Shown one piece after another: positions 11,170 to 19,896 of a DNA stretch of 64,000 bases (positions within the stretch are counted from its first letter, which is position 1; the number at the start of each line of letters is the position of its first letter). This DNA comes from Mesorhizobium sp. (GTDB lineage Bacteria; Pseudomonadota; Alphaproteobacteria; Rhizobiales; Rhizobiaceae). The notes under the pieces were generated by a model. It made no database searches and had not been told where the DNA came from. It worked only from the letters and a program-made list of their open reading frames with translations. The DNA lies in NCBI GenBank assembly GCA_004017535.1, contig SAJS01000020.1, positions 1 to 64,000 of the forward strand, in the 5' to 3' direction. The translations under genes and the position numbers were made by a program.

Positions 11170-12024
11170 ATGACGACAAGGCGATGGCAGTTGGCGCATG
11201 GGCGCTATCTCGACCTCGGTCCGAAGGCGGTCGTCGTCGGCATCCTCAACGTGACGCCCGACAGTTTTTCGGACGGCGGTTTGTTCATTGCGCCGGAAAA
11301 GGCGCTGGAGCAGGCGCGCCGGATGGTGGAAGAGGGCGCCGCCGTGGTCGATGTCGGCGGGGAATCGACGCGGCCGGGTTTCGCTCCGATCACGGCTGAA
11401 GAAGAGCAGGCGCGCGTGCTGCCGGTCATCGCGGCGCTCGCCGCTTCCGGCGAGGCGCTGATCTCGGTCGACACCTATCGCGAGGATACCGCGCGGCGCG
11501 CGGTCGCCGCCGGCGCCCATATCGTCAACGATGTCTGGGGGCTGCAGCGCGAGCCCGGCATCGCGCGCGTCGCCGCCGAAACCGGCGCCGGGCTCATCAT
11601 CATGCACACCGGGCGCGAACGGCAGAAATTGCCTGATGTGATCGAGGACCAGTTCCTGTTCCTGCGCAAATCGCTGGAGATCGCGCGCGCCGGCAAGGTC
11701 GCCGACAACCAGATCGTGCTCGATGCCGGCTTCGGCTTCGCCAAGGAGACGGCGGCGGAAAACCTCGACCTGATGGTGCGGTTTTCCGAGCTTCAGGCGC
11801 TCGGCTATCCGCTGATGGCGGGGACTTCGCGCAAGCGCTTCATCGGCAACGCGACGGGGCGAGAGCCTGGCGATCGGGCGGCCGGTACGGCGGCCACCAG
11901 CGTCATTCTGCGCTTGAAGGGTGCCGACCTGTTTCGCGTCCACGATGTCGCAATCAACGTGGACGCACTGGCGGTGACCGATGCTATGCTTGCGCGCGAA
12001 ACCGAGCCTCCCCCCGGACCCTGA
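11170..12024 (+). CDS. folP: Dihydropteroate synthase
   Basis: A 284-residue cytoplasmic TIM-barrel enzyme that joins p-aminobenzoate to hydroxymethyl-dihydropterin pyrophosphate in folate synthesis; it is the sulfonamide target. Signatures visible in order are GILNVTPDSFSDGG, VDVGGESTRPGF, HIVNDVWG, VLDAGFGFAKE and GTSRKRFIG. It is the first gene of a tight folP-folB-folK operon, with folB starting 2 bases after its stop. Confidence 0.97.
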   Translation: MTTRRWQLAHGRYLDLGPKAVVVGILNVTPDSFSDGGLFIAPEKALEQARRMVEEGAAVVDVGGESTRPGFAPITAEEEQARVLPVIAALAASGEALISVDTYREDTARRAVAAGAHIVNDVWGLQREPGIARVAAETGAGLIIMHTGRERQKLPDVIEDQFLFLRKSLEIARAGKVADNQIVLDAGFGFAKETAAENLDLMVRFSELQALGYPLMAGTSRKRFIGNATGREPGDRAAGTAATSVILRLKGADLFRVHDVAINVDALAVTDAMLARETEPPPGP

Positions 12025-12026
12025 TC

Positions 12027-12386
12027 ATGTACGTCATCCGTATGAAGAACTGCGCCTTTTTCGCCCGCCACGGCGTGCTGGACGAGGAGGAGACGCTTGG
12101 CCAGCGTTTCTATGTCGATGCCGAGTTGACCGTCGAACCCAGCCGTCCGCTGACGGAGGATTCCATCGAGGATACGGTCAACTATGGCGTCGCCTTCGCG
12201 GTGATCGAGAAGATCGTGACCGGGCATCGCCGCTTCCTGATCGAGGCGCTGGCGCTGGAGGTCGCGAAGGCGCTGACGGCGCGGTTCTCGCAGATCAAGA
12301 AGGCCGCGATCACGGTGCGCAAGCCGAACGCGCCGGTGCCCGGCGTGCTCGATCATGTCGAGGTGACCGTTGTCTGGCCAGAATAG
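12027..12386 (+). CDS. folB: Dihydroneopterin aldolase
   Basis: A 119-residue enzyme converting dihydroneopterin to hydroxymethyl-dihydropterin and glycolaldehyde, the step that feeds folK. The family pattern EDTVNYG and the catalytic-region RRFLIEALALEVA are present. It starts 2 bases after folP and overlaps folK by 17 bases, so translation is probably coupled. Confidence 0.95.
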   Translation: MYVIRMKNCAFFARHGVLDEEETLGQRFYVDAELTVEPSRPLTEDSIEDTVNYGVAFAVIEKIVTGHRRFLIEALALEVAKALTARFSQIKKAAITVRKPNAPVPGVLDHVEVTVVWPE

Positions 12387-12882
12387 CGTCGTCTACCTCA
12401 GCCTCGGCGGCAATCTCGGCGATCCGGCGAAGTCCATGGGCGCGGCATTGCGCATACTGGATGGCGACGACGCCACGCGCGTCACCGCGGTCTCATCGCT
12501 CTACCGCACGCCGCCCTGGGGCAAGCTCGACCAACCCGATTTCCTCAACGCCGCCGCCGCCATCGAGACGACGCTCTCGCCACGCGCGCTGCTCGACCTT
12601 TGCCTCGACGTCGAGAGGCGGCTGAAGCGCGTGCGCGAGGAGCGCTGGGGGCCGCGCCTGATCGACATCGACATATTGGTATTCGGCGACCGGGTGATCC
12701 ACGAGACCGGGCTGGAAGTGCCGCATCCGCGCATGCTGGAGCGCGCTTTCGTGCTCGCGCCGCTGGCCGAGATCGCGCCCGGGCTGTCGGTCGGCGGCAG
12801 GAGCGTCTCGGAACGGCTCGGCGCCGTCGATAGGTCCGGCATCGAGCGGCTGCCGTCCGGCCGGGAGTGGTGGCTGGTCTAG
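12370..12882 (+). CDS. folK: Hydroxymethyl-dihydropterin pyrophosphokinase
   Basis: A 170-residue HPPK that makes the pyrophosphorylated pterin used by folP. It shows YLSLGGNLGD at the N-terminus and the HPPK signature LIDIDILVFGD followed by VPHPRMLERAFVL. The best start is a TTG at 12370 inside the end of folB; this gives the normal N-terminus, and no ATG or GTG fits. Order folP-folB-folK is typical of rhizobia. Confidence 0.95.
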   Translation: MSGQNSVVYLSLGGNLGDPAKSMGAALRILDGDDATRVTAVSSLYRTPPWGKLDQPDFLNAAAAIETTLSPRALLDLCLDVERRLKRVREERWGPRLIDIDILVFGDRVIHETGLEVPHPRMLERAFVLAPLAEIAPGLSVGGRSVSERLGAVDRSGIERLPSGREWWLV

Positions 12883-12883
12883 A

Positions 12884-13141
12884 TTAGCCGGCGGCCGGGT
12901 CGGCCGGTGGAAGACGGACCTTGGCCCTGGCAATCATCCATTCAACCACTTCCAAGGGCACGTCAGGCTGAGACAGCGTGACCGTCATCTTCCCATCGAC
13001 GTCCGAGAAGAAAATCTCGCCCACTATCCGCTGAAGTTGGTCAGCGAGCTCCAGGTACATGCCATCGCGTTGGACGTCGCTTCCAATCGTGGCCTCATAG
13101 GTTCGCCCTGATAACTCAATCATGTGTTCAAGTATCTGCAC
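12884..13141 (-). CDS. Small conserved-looking hypothetical protein
   Basis: An 85-residue protein starting at GTG, or 79 residues from the ATG at 13123 (MIELSGRTYEA). It is mixed alpha/beta with no membrane segment or signal peptide, and I do not recognise it. Its stop lies 1 base from the folK stop on the other strand. Neither candidate start has a strong ribosome binding site. Codon use resembles its neighbours, which supports a real gene. Confidence 0.6.
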   Translation of the reverse strand: MQILEHMIELSGRTYEATIGSDVQRDGMYLELADQLQRIVGEIFFSDVDGKMTVTLSQPDVPLEVVEWMIARAKVRLPPADPAAG

Positions 13142-13151
13142 GAGTGGCTGC

Positions 13152-13700
13152 TCAGCCGGAGAAACCCCCGCCGTCGAGAAAAGCTCTTTCGTCGGGCGTC
13201 GTCTCCCGACCGAGCATCCTGTTTCGATGCGGAAAGCGTCCGAAGCGCCGGATGATTTCCAGATGCTCTTCGGCGTATTTCAGATATTCGGGCGCCCTGG
13301 CGGTCGTGAGCTGCACCGACCGCTCCTGGTCGGCCAGCGCTTCGGAATGCTCGAAGGGCAGATAGAGAAAGACGCGAACCAGTTCTTCCAGTTCCAGATC
13401 ATGGCCGGCGGCGATTGCCCGGTCGGCAAAATGCCTTGCCAGCGGGTCGGTCGCATACATGTGGCCGGTGCCCCGGAAGCAATTGCGCGGGAACTGATCG
13501 AGCAGGATCATCAGCGCCAGCGAGCCTTCGGCATGCGCGTTCCAGTCGTCGCATTCGCGCCGCGCGGCTGCGTAATGCAACTCCAGGAAGCGGCTGCGGA
13601 AATCGGTGTCGAAGGCGTCGTTCTTCTCGAACCAGGCGTCCTCGCTGGCGTCACGCCAGAATTTGGTGACCGAAAGCGCCCGCGCGTCGAGCTCTGCCAT
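13152..13700 (-). CDS. DUF924 family protein
   Basis: A 182-residue helical protein of the DUF924 (TPR-like) family. Diagnostic stretches are VTKFWR, ALMILLDQFPRNCFRGTG, FLYLPFEHSE and FGRFPHRN. Cytoplasmic, function unknown. AGGAG precedes the ATG. It is preceded on the same strand by the Kef-type antiporter, with 10 bases between the antiporter stop and this ATG, so co-transcription is likely. Confidence 0.85.
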   Translation of the reverse strand: MAELDARALSVTKFWRDASEDAWFEKNDAFDTDFRSRFLELHYAAARRECDDWNAHAEGSLALMILLDQFPRNCFRGTGHMYATDPLARHFADRAIAAGHDLELEELVRVFLYLPFEHSEALADQERSVQLTTARAPEYLKYAEEHLEIIRRFGRFPHRNRMLGRETTPDERAFLDGGGFSG

Positions 13701-13710
13701 GCCTTGCTCC

Positions 13711-15546
13711 TCAGTTGTTGGTCTCTGCCTTGTTCAGCACAACGGCTGTTTCCTGGTTCAGCGCCCGCCCGGCCCGGCGCGGTTGCGTGAGCGGCGTCGG
13801 GATCGGCGTGCCGATATTGCCCTTGAGGAAACGCTGGCCGGCGCGGATGCCCTCTGCAAGCTGCGTTTCGAAGCGAGCGGTGTCGCGACGGCGCACGTCC
13901 TCGATGACCTCGGCAACCTCCTCCGGATCGACGCCCAATGCCTCCAGCGCCGAGCCGCCGAAGACGAGCGCCGATTCGAAGGTTTCGCGCAGTTGGTAGT
14001 CGACGCCGGCTCGAATGAGCTGCAGCGCCGTGCCGCGGTCGAAGGCGCGCGCCAGGATGGTGACCAGCGGAAATTCGGCCTTGATCAGCTGCGCGATGCG
14101 CACGGCGGCGTCCGGCTTGTCGACGCAGATCAGCACCGCGCGGGCCCGCCCGGCGCCGGCCGCATGCAGGATGTCGAGCCTTGTGCCGTCGCCATAATAG
14201 ACCTTGAATCCAAAATTGGCCGCCGCCTGGATCATCTCCACCTCGTTGTCGATGATCGAGACGTCCAGCCCCCGCAATAGCAGCGGCTGGCTTGCGATCT
14301 GGCCGAAGCGGCCGAAACCGATGATCAGCACGCTGCCGCTGAGGCCGTCGGCGATGTCGACGCCATCGAGCGACTGCTCGTCGCGCGGGGTGAGGTAGCG
14401 CAGCGCCAGGATCGCGAGCGGCGTCAGCACCATCGAGATGATGACGATGGCGGTGAGCGTTGCGTTGGCCCGGCCATCGATGATGCCGACCGCGGCAGCG
14501 GACGAATAAAGCACGAAGGCGAACTCGCCGCCCTGCGCCATGAAGAAGGCGCGTTCTAGCGCCTCGCTGTGGCCGCTCTTCAGGACGCGCGCGACGATGT
14601 AGATGCCGAGCGCCTTCATGACCATGTAGGCGACGACATAGATGGCGACGAGCCGCCAGTTATGGGCGACGACGCCAAGGTCGAGCGACATGCCGACGGC
14701 GAGGAAGAACAGGCCGAGCAGGATGCCGCGGAACGGCTCGATATCGGCTTCGAGCTGGTGTCGGAAAGTCGATTCCGACAGGAGCACGCCGGCGAGGAAA
14801 GCGCCCATCGCCATCGACAGGCCGGAGAGCTGCATGGCGAGAGCCGATCCCAGCACCACCAGGAGGGCCGCGGCGGTCATGACCTCGCGGGCACGCGCGT
14901 CCGCCAGGACGCGGAAGAGCGGATTGAGCAGGTAACGGCCGGCCACGACCAGTCCGACGATCGCGGCGATGCCGATGCCGACTTCGCTCAGCCGCTCCGA
15001 AATACTGGTTTCGGCGCCGCCCGGCGCGAGGAAGGCGACCAGCGCCAGCAGCGGCACGATCATCAGGTCTTCAAGCAAGAGGATGGAGACGATGCGCTGG
15101 CCTTTCGGCGTGGCGATCTCGCCGCGCTCTTCCAGCAGTTGCATGACGATCGCCGTCGAGGTCAGTACGAAGCCGGCGCCGGCAACGAAGGACTGCGCGA
15201 TGGGAAAGCCCCCGGCCAGTCCGACGAGCGTGAGCAGGACCGCGCAGACGCCGACCTGGAGGGCACCCAATCCAAAAATCTCGCGACGCAGGCCCCAGAG
15301 CCGCGACGGCTGCATTTCGAGCCCGATGATGAACAGGAACATGACGACGCCGAGCTCGGCGACGTGGAGGATCGATCCCGATTCGGAAAAGACGCGCAGA
15401 CCGAACGGGCCGATGACCACGCCCGCGGCAAGGTAGCCGAGGATCGAGCCCAGCCCCATGCGCTTGAAGATCGGCACGGCGATGACGCCGGCGGCGAGCA
15501 ACGCTACCACCTGCACCAGATCGCTGCTCGACGCTTCAGCTGCCAT
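13711..15546 (-). CDS. Kef-type CPA2 cation:proton antiporter with RCK domain
   Basis: A 611-residue inner-membrane transporter. The N-terminal about 390 residues are a multi-span sodium/hydrogen exchanger domain of the CPA2 class; a TrkA-N (RCK) Rossmann domain follows at about 405-525, beginning IIGFGRFGQ. KefB/KefC proteins mediate glutathione-gated potassium efflux during electrophile stress. I cannot tell KefB from KefC, and no KefF/KefG ancillary gene is adjacent. Start: the ATG at 15546 has AGGA 8 bases upstream; the ATG at 15555 would have no spaced site. Confidence 0.88.
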   Translation of the reverse strand: MAAEASSSDLVQVVALLAAGVIAVPIFKRMGLGSILGYLAAGVVIGPFGLRVFSESGSILHVAELGVVMFLFIIGLEMQPSRLWGLRREIFGLGALQVGVCAVLLTLVGLAGGFPIAQSFVAGAGFVLTSTAIVMQLLEERGEIATPKGQRIVSILLLEDLMIVPLLALVAFLAPGGAETSISERLSEVGIGIAAIVGLVVAGRYLLNPLFRVLADARAREVMTAAALLVVLGSALAMQLSGLSMAMGAFLAGVLLSESTFRHQLEADIEPFRGILLGLFFLAVGMSLDLGVVAHNWRLVAIYVVAYMVMKALGIYIVARVLKSGHSEALERAFFMAQGGEFAFVLYSSAAAVGIIDGRANATLTAIVIISMVLTPLAILALRYLTPRDEQSLDGVDIADGLSGSVLIIGFGRFGQIASQPLLLRGLDVSIIDNEVEMIQAAANFGFKVYYGDGTRLDILHAAGAGRARAVLICVDKPDAAVRIAQLIKAEFPLVTILARAFDRGTALQLIRAGVDYQLRETFESALVFGGSALEALGVDPEEVAEVIEDVRRRDTARFETQLAEGIRAGQRFLKGNIGTPIPTPLTQPRRAGRALNQETAVVLNKAETNN

Positions 15547-15567
15547 GGCTGTCATCCTGTTGCTCAA

Positions 15568-15664
15568 AAGCGCGTCGCCTGGAAAAGAATCAGGTGGACG
15601 CGCTTCAGGTCTTTGCTTGATGCATGTCGTTGTCCCAGAACCGCCGCACACTTCTAGGCGACAT
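15568..15664. repeat. Two-hairpin intergenic repeat, copy 1
   Basis: Hairpin 1 has 9-bp arms at 15568-15576 and 15597-15605. Hairpin 2 has arms ATGTCG at 15624-15629 and CGACAT at 15659-15664, enclosing the characteristic TCCCAGAACCG and CACACTT blocks. It lies upstream of both the Kef-type and AraC genes and resembles the mosaic palindromic elements common between rhizobial genes. Confidence 0.7.
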
Positions 15665-15791
15665 TCATTAGAAGCACTCCTTGCATGCACCGGGAGGGAG
15701 AGGCAAGGGCGGGAGGCCTGCCAGGAAGGGTAGGGCGCCGTCGGAGGGATCTTCGCTTGCCTGTCGGACGTTCGGCATCTATAACGGCGAA

Positions 15792-16775
15792 ATGTCTGAC
15801 TATTCGTCCCGCCCGATTCCGCATGTCCCGATGGACGCGCTCAGCGAAGTCCTGCAGGACTTTCGCTTGAGCGGCGTCAACTATGGCCGCTGCGAGCTGC
15901 GACATCCATGGAGCATCGCCTTTCCGCAACAGAAGCTGCTTCGCTTTCACTTTGTCGGCCAAGGGCCGTGCTGGATCCATACCGAAGCGGAAGGCTGGCA
16001 GGAGTTGCGCGATGGCGATCTGGCGCTGCTGCCGCAAGGCATAGCCCATCGGCTGGCCAGCGCGCCGGACGTGGTCGGCGACTCGCTCGAGAGCTGCCAG
16101 GTGACCAAGTTGGGCAGCAATGTCTGCGAGGTGGTGCGGGAAGGGACGGGCGCGACAAGCACCCTTTTCTGCGGCTCCATGGCCTTGGGCGTGTGTGCGC
16201 TCAATCCATTGATCACGTTGATGCCGCCGATCATCAAAGGCTGCGACGTGGCCGGCAATGACCCGGTCATGCGTCCTTTGCTGGCGGCCATGACGGCCGA
16301 GGCCGCGCAACCGCAGATGGGCAGCGCCACGATTTTGTCGCGCATGGCGGACTTGCTGACAGCCCGGCTCATCCGCTGCTGGGTCAATTGCACGGGAGCC
16401 GCGACCACCGGCTGGCTTGCCGCTATCCGCGACCCCCATATCGGGCGTGCGCTGGCAGCGATGCACCGAAACCCCGGCCATAACTGGACCTTGGAAAGCC
16501 TTGCTGGCCTGGCAGGCCAATCGCGCTCGGTTTTCGCCGAGCGCTTCAGCGCCGTACTAGGGGAGGGCGCTGTCCACTATCTCGCCCGTCTGCGTATGCA
16601 GCTTGCCCGCGAGTTGCTGGGGCAAAACGGCTTGTCGGTTGCCGAGGTCGCTGCCCGTTTGGGCTATGACAGCCAAGCATCCTTCGCGCGCGCGTTCAAA
16701 CGCATCACCAATGTCTCGCCTGGCGTTGTGCGTCGCACAATTTCCGGACGAACGGATATGAATTTCGGATTTTAG
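15792..16775 (+). CDS. AraC-family regulator with cupin sensor domain
   Basis: A 327-residue cytoplasmic transcription factor. The N-terminal half is a cupin-like ligand domain (DGDLALLPQGIAHRL), and the C-terminal about 100 residues are an AraC double helix-turn-helix with VAEVAARLGYDSQASFARAFKR. The exporter gene downstream on the same strand (62-base gap) is its likely target. The ligand is unknown. Confidence 0.88.
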   Translation: MSDYSSRPIPHVPMDALSEVLQDFRLSGVNYGRCELRHPWSIAFPQQKLLRFHFVGQGPCWIHTEAEGWQELRDGDLALLPQGIAHRLASAPDVVGDSLESCQVTKLGSNVCEVVREGTGATSTLFCGSMALGVCALNPLITLMPPIIKGCDVAGNDPVMRPLLAAMTAEAAQPQMGSATILSRMADLLTARLIRCWVNCTGAATTGWLAAIRDPHIGRALAAMHRNPGHNWTLESLAGLAGQSRSVFAERFSAVLGEGAVHYLARLRMQLARELLGQNGLSVAEVAARLGYDSQASFARAFKRITNVSPGVVRRTISGRTDMNFGF

Positions 16776-16809
16776 GATACATATCATCCGAAAGGACTCG
16801 TCTATTGAA

Positions 16810-16830
16810 GATCTCCATTCCTTGGAGATC
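16810..16830 (+). promoter_or_regulatory. Hairpin enclosing the ribosome binding site of the exporter gene
   Basis: A perfect 7-bp stem, GATCTCC (16810-16816) with GGAGATC (16824-16830), has a 7-base loop. The Shine-Dalgarno GGAG (16824-16827) is inside the right arm, so the folded leader would hide it. Confidence 0.5.
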
Positions 16831-16836
16831 CTTTCG

Positions 16837-18045
16837 GTGACAGACACAACATTACAGCTTGAAGACGAGGCGTTAGACCTCGATACCGCCGCGCCAACCA
16901 CGTGGAACGCAGCCACCTGGTTCTCGGTCATTTCATTGGCGGCCACCAGCTTTGCCCTGGTGTCAGCCGAATTCCTGCCGGCAGGTCTGCTGACGCCAAT
17001 GGCGCGCGATCTCGGCATCAGCGAAGGAACGGCCGGACAGGTCGTCACCGCTACCGCTTCGGTCGGCGCCGTGACGGCCATGTTGAGCAATGTTCTCATC
17101 GGCCGATTGAACCGCAAGACGGTGCTGGTCGGCCTCAGCGCCTTGGCGGTCGGTTCCAACCTGCTTGCGGCGCTGGCGCCCAATTTCTGGTTGCTGCTGT
17201 TGGGCCGGGCAGGGCTCGGAATTGCTCTCAGCGCCTTTTGGGCACTCTCGGTTGCCGTCGTGGCCCGGCTGGTTGGCGCCAATGCCACAGGTCGGGGCAT
17301 GGGCATCGTCACCCTCGGCGTCTCGCTTGCCACCATTGCCGCACCATCGGCGGGTGCGTTGATCAGCGACTGGCTGGGATGGCGCAGCGCCATGGCCTTG
17401 ACGGCGGGGCTGGCCGTGATTGCCATGCTGCTGCAGTTGCTTAGCCTGCCGACCCTGCCTGCCACAGCCAGCAACAGTCTTGCGGATGTATTTCGGCTGA
17501 CGCGGCGGCGTGGCGTTCAACTCGGCATGCTGGCCATTCTTTTGCTGATGACGGGGCATTTTGCCGGTTCGGTCTATGTGCGCCCCTTCCTCGAACAGGT
17601 GACGCAGCTTGCAACAGGGCCAATTGCCCTGGCCTTGCTCGGATTTGGCATCGCCGCCGTGATCGGCAATGTTGCTGGCGGCCGCATGGCCGACGCCAAT
17701 ATCCGCTTAGCTCTCGTGATCACCGCCGCATTGATGGCGATTGCGGCTTTGGCATTGGTGGCTTGGGGTGTGCACATTGGCGTCGCATTCGGATTCGTCA
17801 CGCTGTGGGGCCTGGCCTTCGGCATGGGGCCGGTGGTGCTGCCGACCAATCTGTCGCGCGCGGCGCCTGATGCGCTGGAAGCGGCAGGCAGCCTGATGGT
17901 CGTTTCTTTCCAGGTTGCCATCACAACCGGCGCGGTTGCCGGCGGCTATGTCGTGGACACCTACGGTGCTTCGGGACCGTTGACGCTTACGGTCGTCCTT
18001 GCCGCATCGACAGTCGTGCTGGCGCTGCTGCAGCCTCGCGGGTGA
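16837..18045 (+). CDS. NepI-like DHA1 MFS exporter
   Basis: A 402-residue, 12-segment major facilitator. The N-terminal block EFLPAGLLTPMARDLGISEG and the motif LGRAGLGIALSAFWALS closely resemble E. coli NepI, a purine ribonucleoside efflux pump, as I recall that sequence. The true substrate is not proven. The chosen start is the GTG at 16837, with GGAG 9 bases upstream; a TTG at 16822 would sit before that site. It follows an AraC regulator that probably controls it, and its ribosome binding site lies in a hairpin. Confidence 0.85.
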   Translation: MTDTTLQLEDEALDLDTAAPTTWNAATWFSVISLAATSFALVSAEFLPAGLLTPMARDLGISEGTAGQVVTATASVGAVTAMLSNVLIGRLNRKTVLVGLSALAVGSNLLAALAPNFWLLLLGRAGLGIALSAFWALSVAVVARLVGANATGRGMGIVTLGVSLATIAAPSAGALISDWLGWRSAMALTAGLAVIAMLLQLLSLPTLPATASNSLADVFRLTRRRGVQLGMLAILLLMTGHFAGSVYVRPFLEQVTQLATGPIALALLGFGIAAVIGNVAGGRMADANIRLALVITAALMAIAALALVAWGVHIGVAFGFVTLWGLAFGMGPVVLPTNLSRAAPDALEAAGSLMVVSFQVAITTGAVAGGYVVDTYGASGPLTLTVVLAASTVVLALLQPRG

Positions 18046-18061
18046 CCTTGTTCCGGTTGAC

Positions 18062-18153
18062 GTAGAGCGTCTTACCGTTTCACGAAAACGGTGAGACGCC
18101 CTATCTTATTGTTTTCTGTATGGAAAACCGCTTCACACTTTTCCTGGGATGCT
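18062..18153. repeat. Two-hairpin intergenic repeat, copy 2
   Basis: The 332-base gap 18046-18377 is partly filled by this element. Hairpin 1 spans 18067-18099 (imperfect stem of about 15 bp). The second half, from about 18116, shares GGAAAACCGCT and CACTTTTCCTGGGAT with the copy at 40205-40296. Nothing else is recognised in the gap before the lipoprotein ribosome binding site. Confidence 0.7.
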
Positions 18154-18377
18154 CGAAAGCGAGTCGTCTGAATGGCCTCGTGCAACGCGCGTCAGGTTGT
18201 TGTTTCCCATGCATTGGGCGGCCTGAAGCTGGCCGCCGCGATATTGCAGCCTGGTTACACAAGTTTATGCGGCCCGGTCGTTGCGCGCCGCCACAATCAG
18301 CGGTTATGGCACGTTCGGCTTCGGCCATGGGAGGCGGCTGCGATGGGCGGCTACCTTTTTTTGAGGAGATAATTGAC

Positions 18378-18644
18378 ATGAAGAAGTTTTTGCTCGTCGC
18401 CGTAGGTGTTGCGGCGTTGGCTGCCTCGGCTTGCTCCAAGGGGCCGGAATGCACGCAGGAAATCGCTGCCAAGAAGGCGCAGGACATGGCTGCCGCCCTC
18501 CAGGAAGCCATCACCAAGGACCCGAGCAAGGCAGCCGATCTGACCGCCAAGGTGCAGGCCGTGACGACCAAATATCAGGGTGCGACGACGCTTGACGAGG
18601 CCTGCAAGGCCTATGACGAGCTGACGGCCACCATCAAGGGTTGA
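18378..18644 (+). CDS. Small lipoprotein
   Basis: An 88-residue exported lipoprotein. The signal peptide ends with a lipobox AASAC, with Cys19 the lipidated residue. The mature part is a short helical, charged domain with two further cysteines (near the start and near LDEACKAY) that could form a disulfide in the periplasm. Function unknown. GAGGAG sits 9 bases before the ATG. A longer in-frame reading from 18120 would run through the upstream repeat and is unlikely. A strong terminator follows. Confidence 0.75.
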   Translation: MKKFLLVAVGVAALAASACSKGPECTQEIAAKKAQDMAAALQEAITKDPSKAADLTAKVQAVTTKYQGATTLDEACKAYDELTATIKG

Positions 18645-18667
18645 TCTCAGCTATCGACGAACACGGA

Positions 18668-18696
18668 GGCGGTGGCCAGGCGGCCGCCGCCTTTTT
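18668..18696 (+). terminator. Rho-independent terminator after the lipoprotein gene
   Basis: A 10-bp stem (18668-18677 with 18682-18691), a four-base loop and five T at 18692-18696. It ends the lipoprotein transcript and faces the 3' end of the LysR gene. Confidence 0.85.
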
Positions 18697-18734
18697 CTTG
18701 CGCGGCGCTTCGGTCGGCTCGCTTCCGGATGCTG

Positions 18735-19637
18735 CTACGCGATACCCATTGTCCGCTTGTGGTCTGCGATCTCGGCGAGCAGCCAGTCCTGGAACAGGGT
18801 GGTGCCCGGCTTGTTTCCGATGCTGCGGCGCTGATGCAGGTAGATGCCGGCAGGATAGGTGTGGCGAGCGCTGAAGGGGGCGACCAGCCTGCCTTGCTGC
18901 AGAAGGTCCTGCGCCATCATGGTGTCGGCCAGAGCGATCCCCGCGCCGTTTATCACCTCGCGCATGATCAAGGTACAGTCATCGAGCGTCGTGCTGGATT
19001 TGGGCGTGGTGTCCAGAACGCCCTCCTGCTCCAGCCAGCGCCGCCAGCGCGTGCTCTCGCATTCGTGGATTAGGTGATGATTGACCAGATCGGCCGGCGT
19101 TCTGAGCGGCACCGGTCCTTCGAGCAGGGAGGGCGCGCAGACCGGGGTCAGGACCAGCGGGATCAGCAGCGTCAAGGCGGGACCGGCCTTGTAGACGAAC
19201 TCGTCGATGATAGCCAAATCGAAGTTGGCGCGCTTGCCCGACGTCGAGATCTCCAGGTCCACGGATGGATGCAGTCGCCGGAAATTCGGCAGCCGATCCG
19301 CCAGCCAAAGGTTTAGCACTGTCGGCACGCAGAGCACCCTGACACGCTGGGTCCTGCCGTGCCCAGGTCCATCGACGAAGCTGACATCGTCGGTGGCGCG
19401 CCAGATGGCCTCGAATGCCTCCGAGAGAGAGCGCGCATAGTATGAGCCCCTGATAGTCGGGGTGATCTGGCGAAAGCCGCGCTCGAACAAATCCTGGCCG
19501 AGATTTCTTTCAAGCGCGCGGATGTGGCGGCTGACGGCCGAGGGCGTCAGATGCAGCTCTTCCGCTGCATCCTTGATGCTGCCGAGACGCGCGGCGGCCT
19601 CGAAAGCGCGCATGCCATTAAGCGAGGGCAGGGCCAT
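18735..19637 (-). CDS. LysR-family regulator (GcvA-like)
   Basis: A 300-residue transcription factor. The N-terminal winged helix-turn-helix reads LPSLNGMRAFEAAARLGS with LTPSAVSRHIRALE, the form typical of GcvA/AmpR-type LysR proteins; an effector-binding domain follows. It is divergent from the aminopeptidase/peptide-transport operon, the classical LysR arrangement, so that operon is the likely target. The ATG at 19637 gives the canonical start; a TTG at 19673 is less likely. Confidence 0.9.
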   Translation of the reverse strand: MALPSLNGMRAFEAAARLGSIKDAAEELHLTPSAVSRHIRALERNLGQDLFERGFRQITPTIRGSYYARSLSEAFEAIWRATDDVSFVDGPGHGRTQRVRVLCVPTVLNLWLADRLPNFRRLHPSVDLEISTSGKRANFDLAIIDEFVYKAGPALTLLIPLVLTPVCAPSLLEGPVPLRTPADLVNHHLIHECESTRWRRWLEQEGVLDTTPKSSTTLDDCTLIMREVINGAGIALADTMMAQDLLQQGRLVAPFSARHTYPAGIYLHQRRSIGNKPGTTLFQDWLLAEIADHKRTMGIA

Positions 19638-19658
19638 TGGCCGATCATGAAATGTCAG

Positions 19659-19673
19659 TTGAGTTTTTGTCAA
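19659..19673. promoter_or_regulatory. Possible LysR operator (inverted repeat)
   Basis: TTGA-N7-TCAA lies 22 bases upstream of the LysR start in the divergent region 19638-19896. The size and interrupted dyad fit a LysR-type site. No binding consensus is known for this protein, so this is inference. The rest of the region shows nothing recognisable. Confidence 0.3.
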
Positions 19674-19896
19674 TCGACTTGGGCAATATTGGCGTTTGAT
19701 CGCCTGGCCGGTTCGGAGATACCCAAAAAGCAGGAGCGACTAAGTCGCCATCCGAAAAGATTATTTGGGCACTTCGATGCCATTCCACCAGCGGCCGAGA
19801 CCGGGATACCGGTTTCCACCGGTGGCCGGCGAAGCTCTGCGTATGACGAAAGCCGAGCCTCGGCGGGGCGCCTATAGAATGGGAGAACGAGCTTTC

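Noticed and set aside
14569-15657. Open frame of 362 codons opposite the Kef-type antiporter
   Set aside because: Composition is charged and repetitive as expected of an antisense shadow; the antiporter on the other strand has clear domains.
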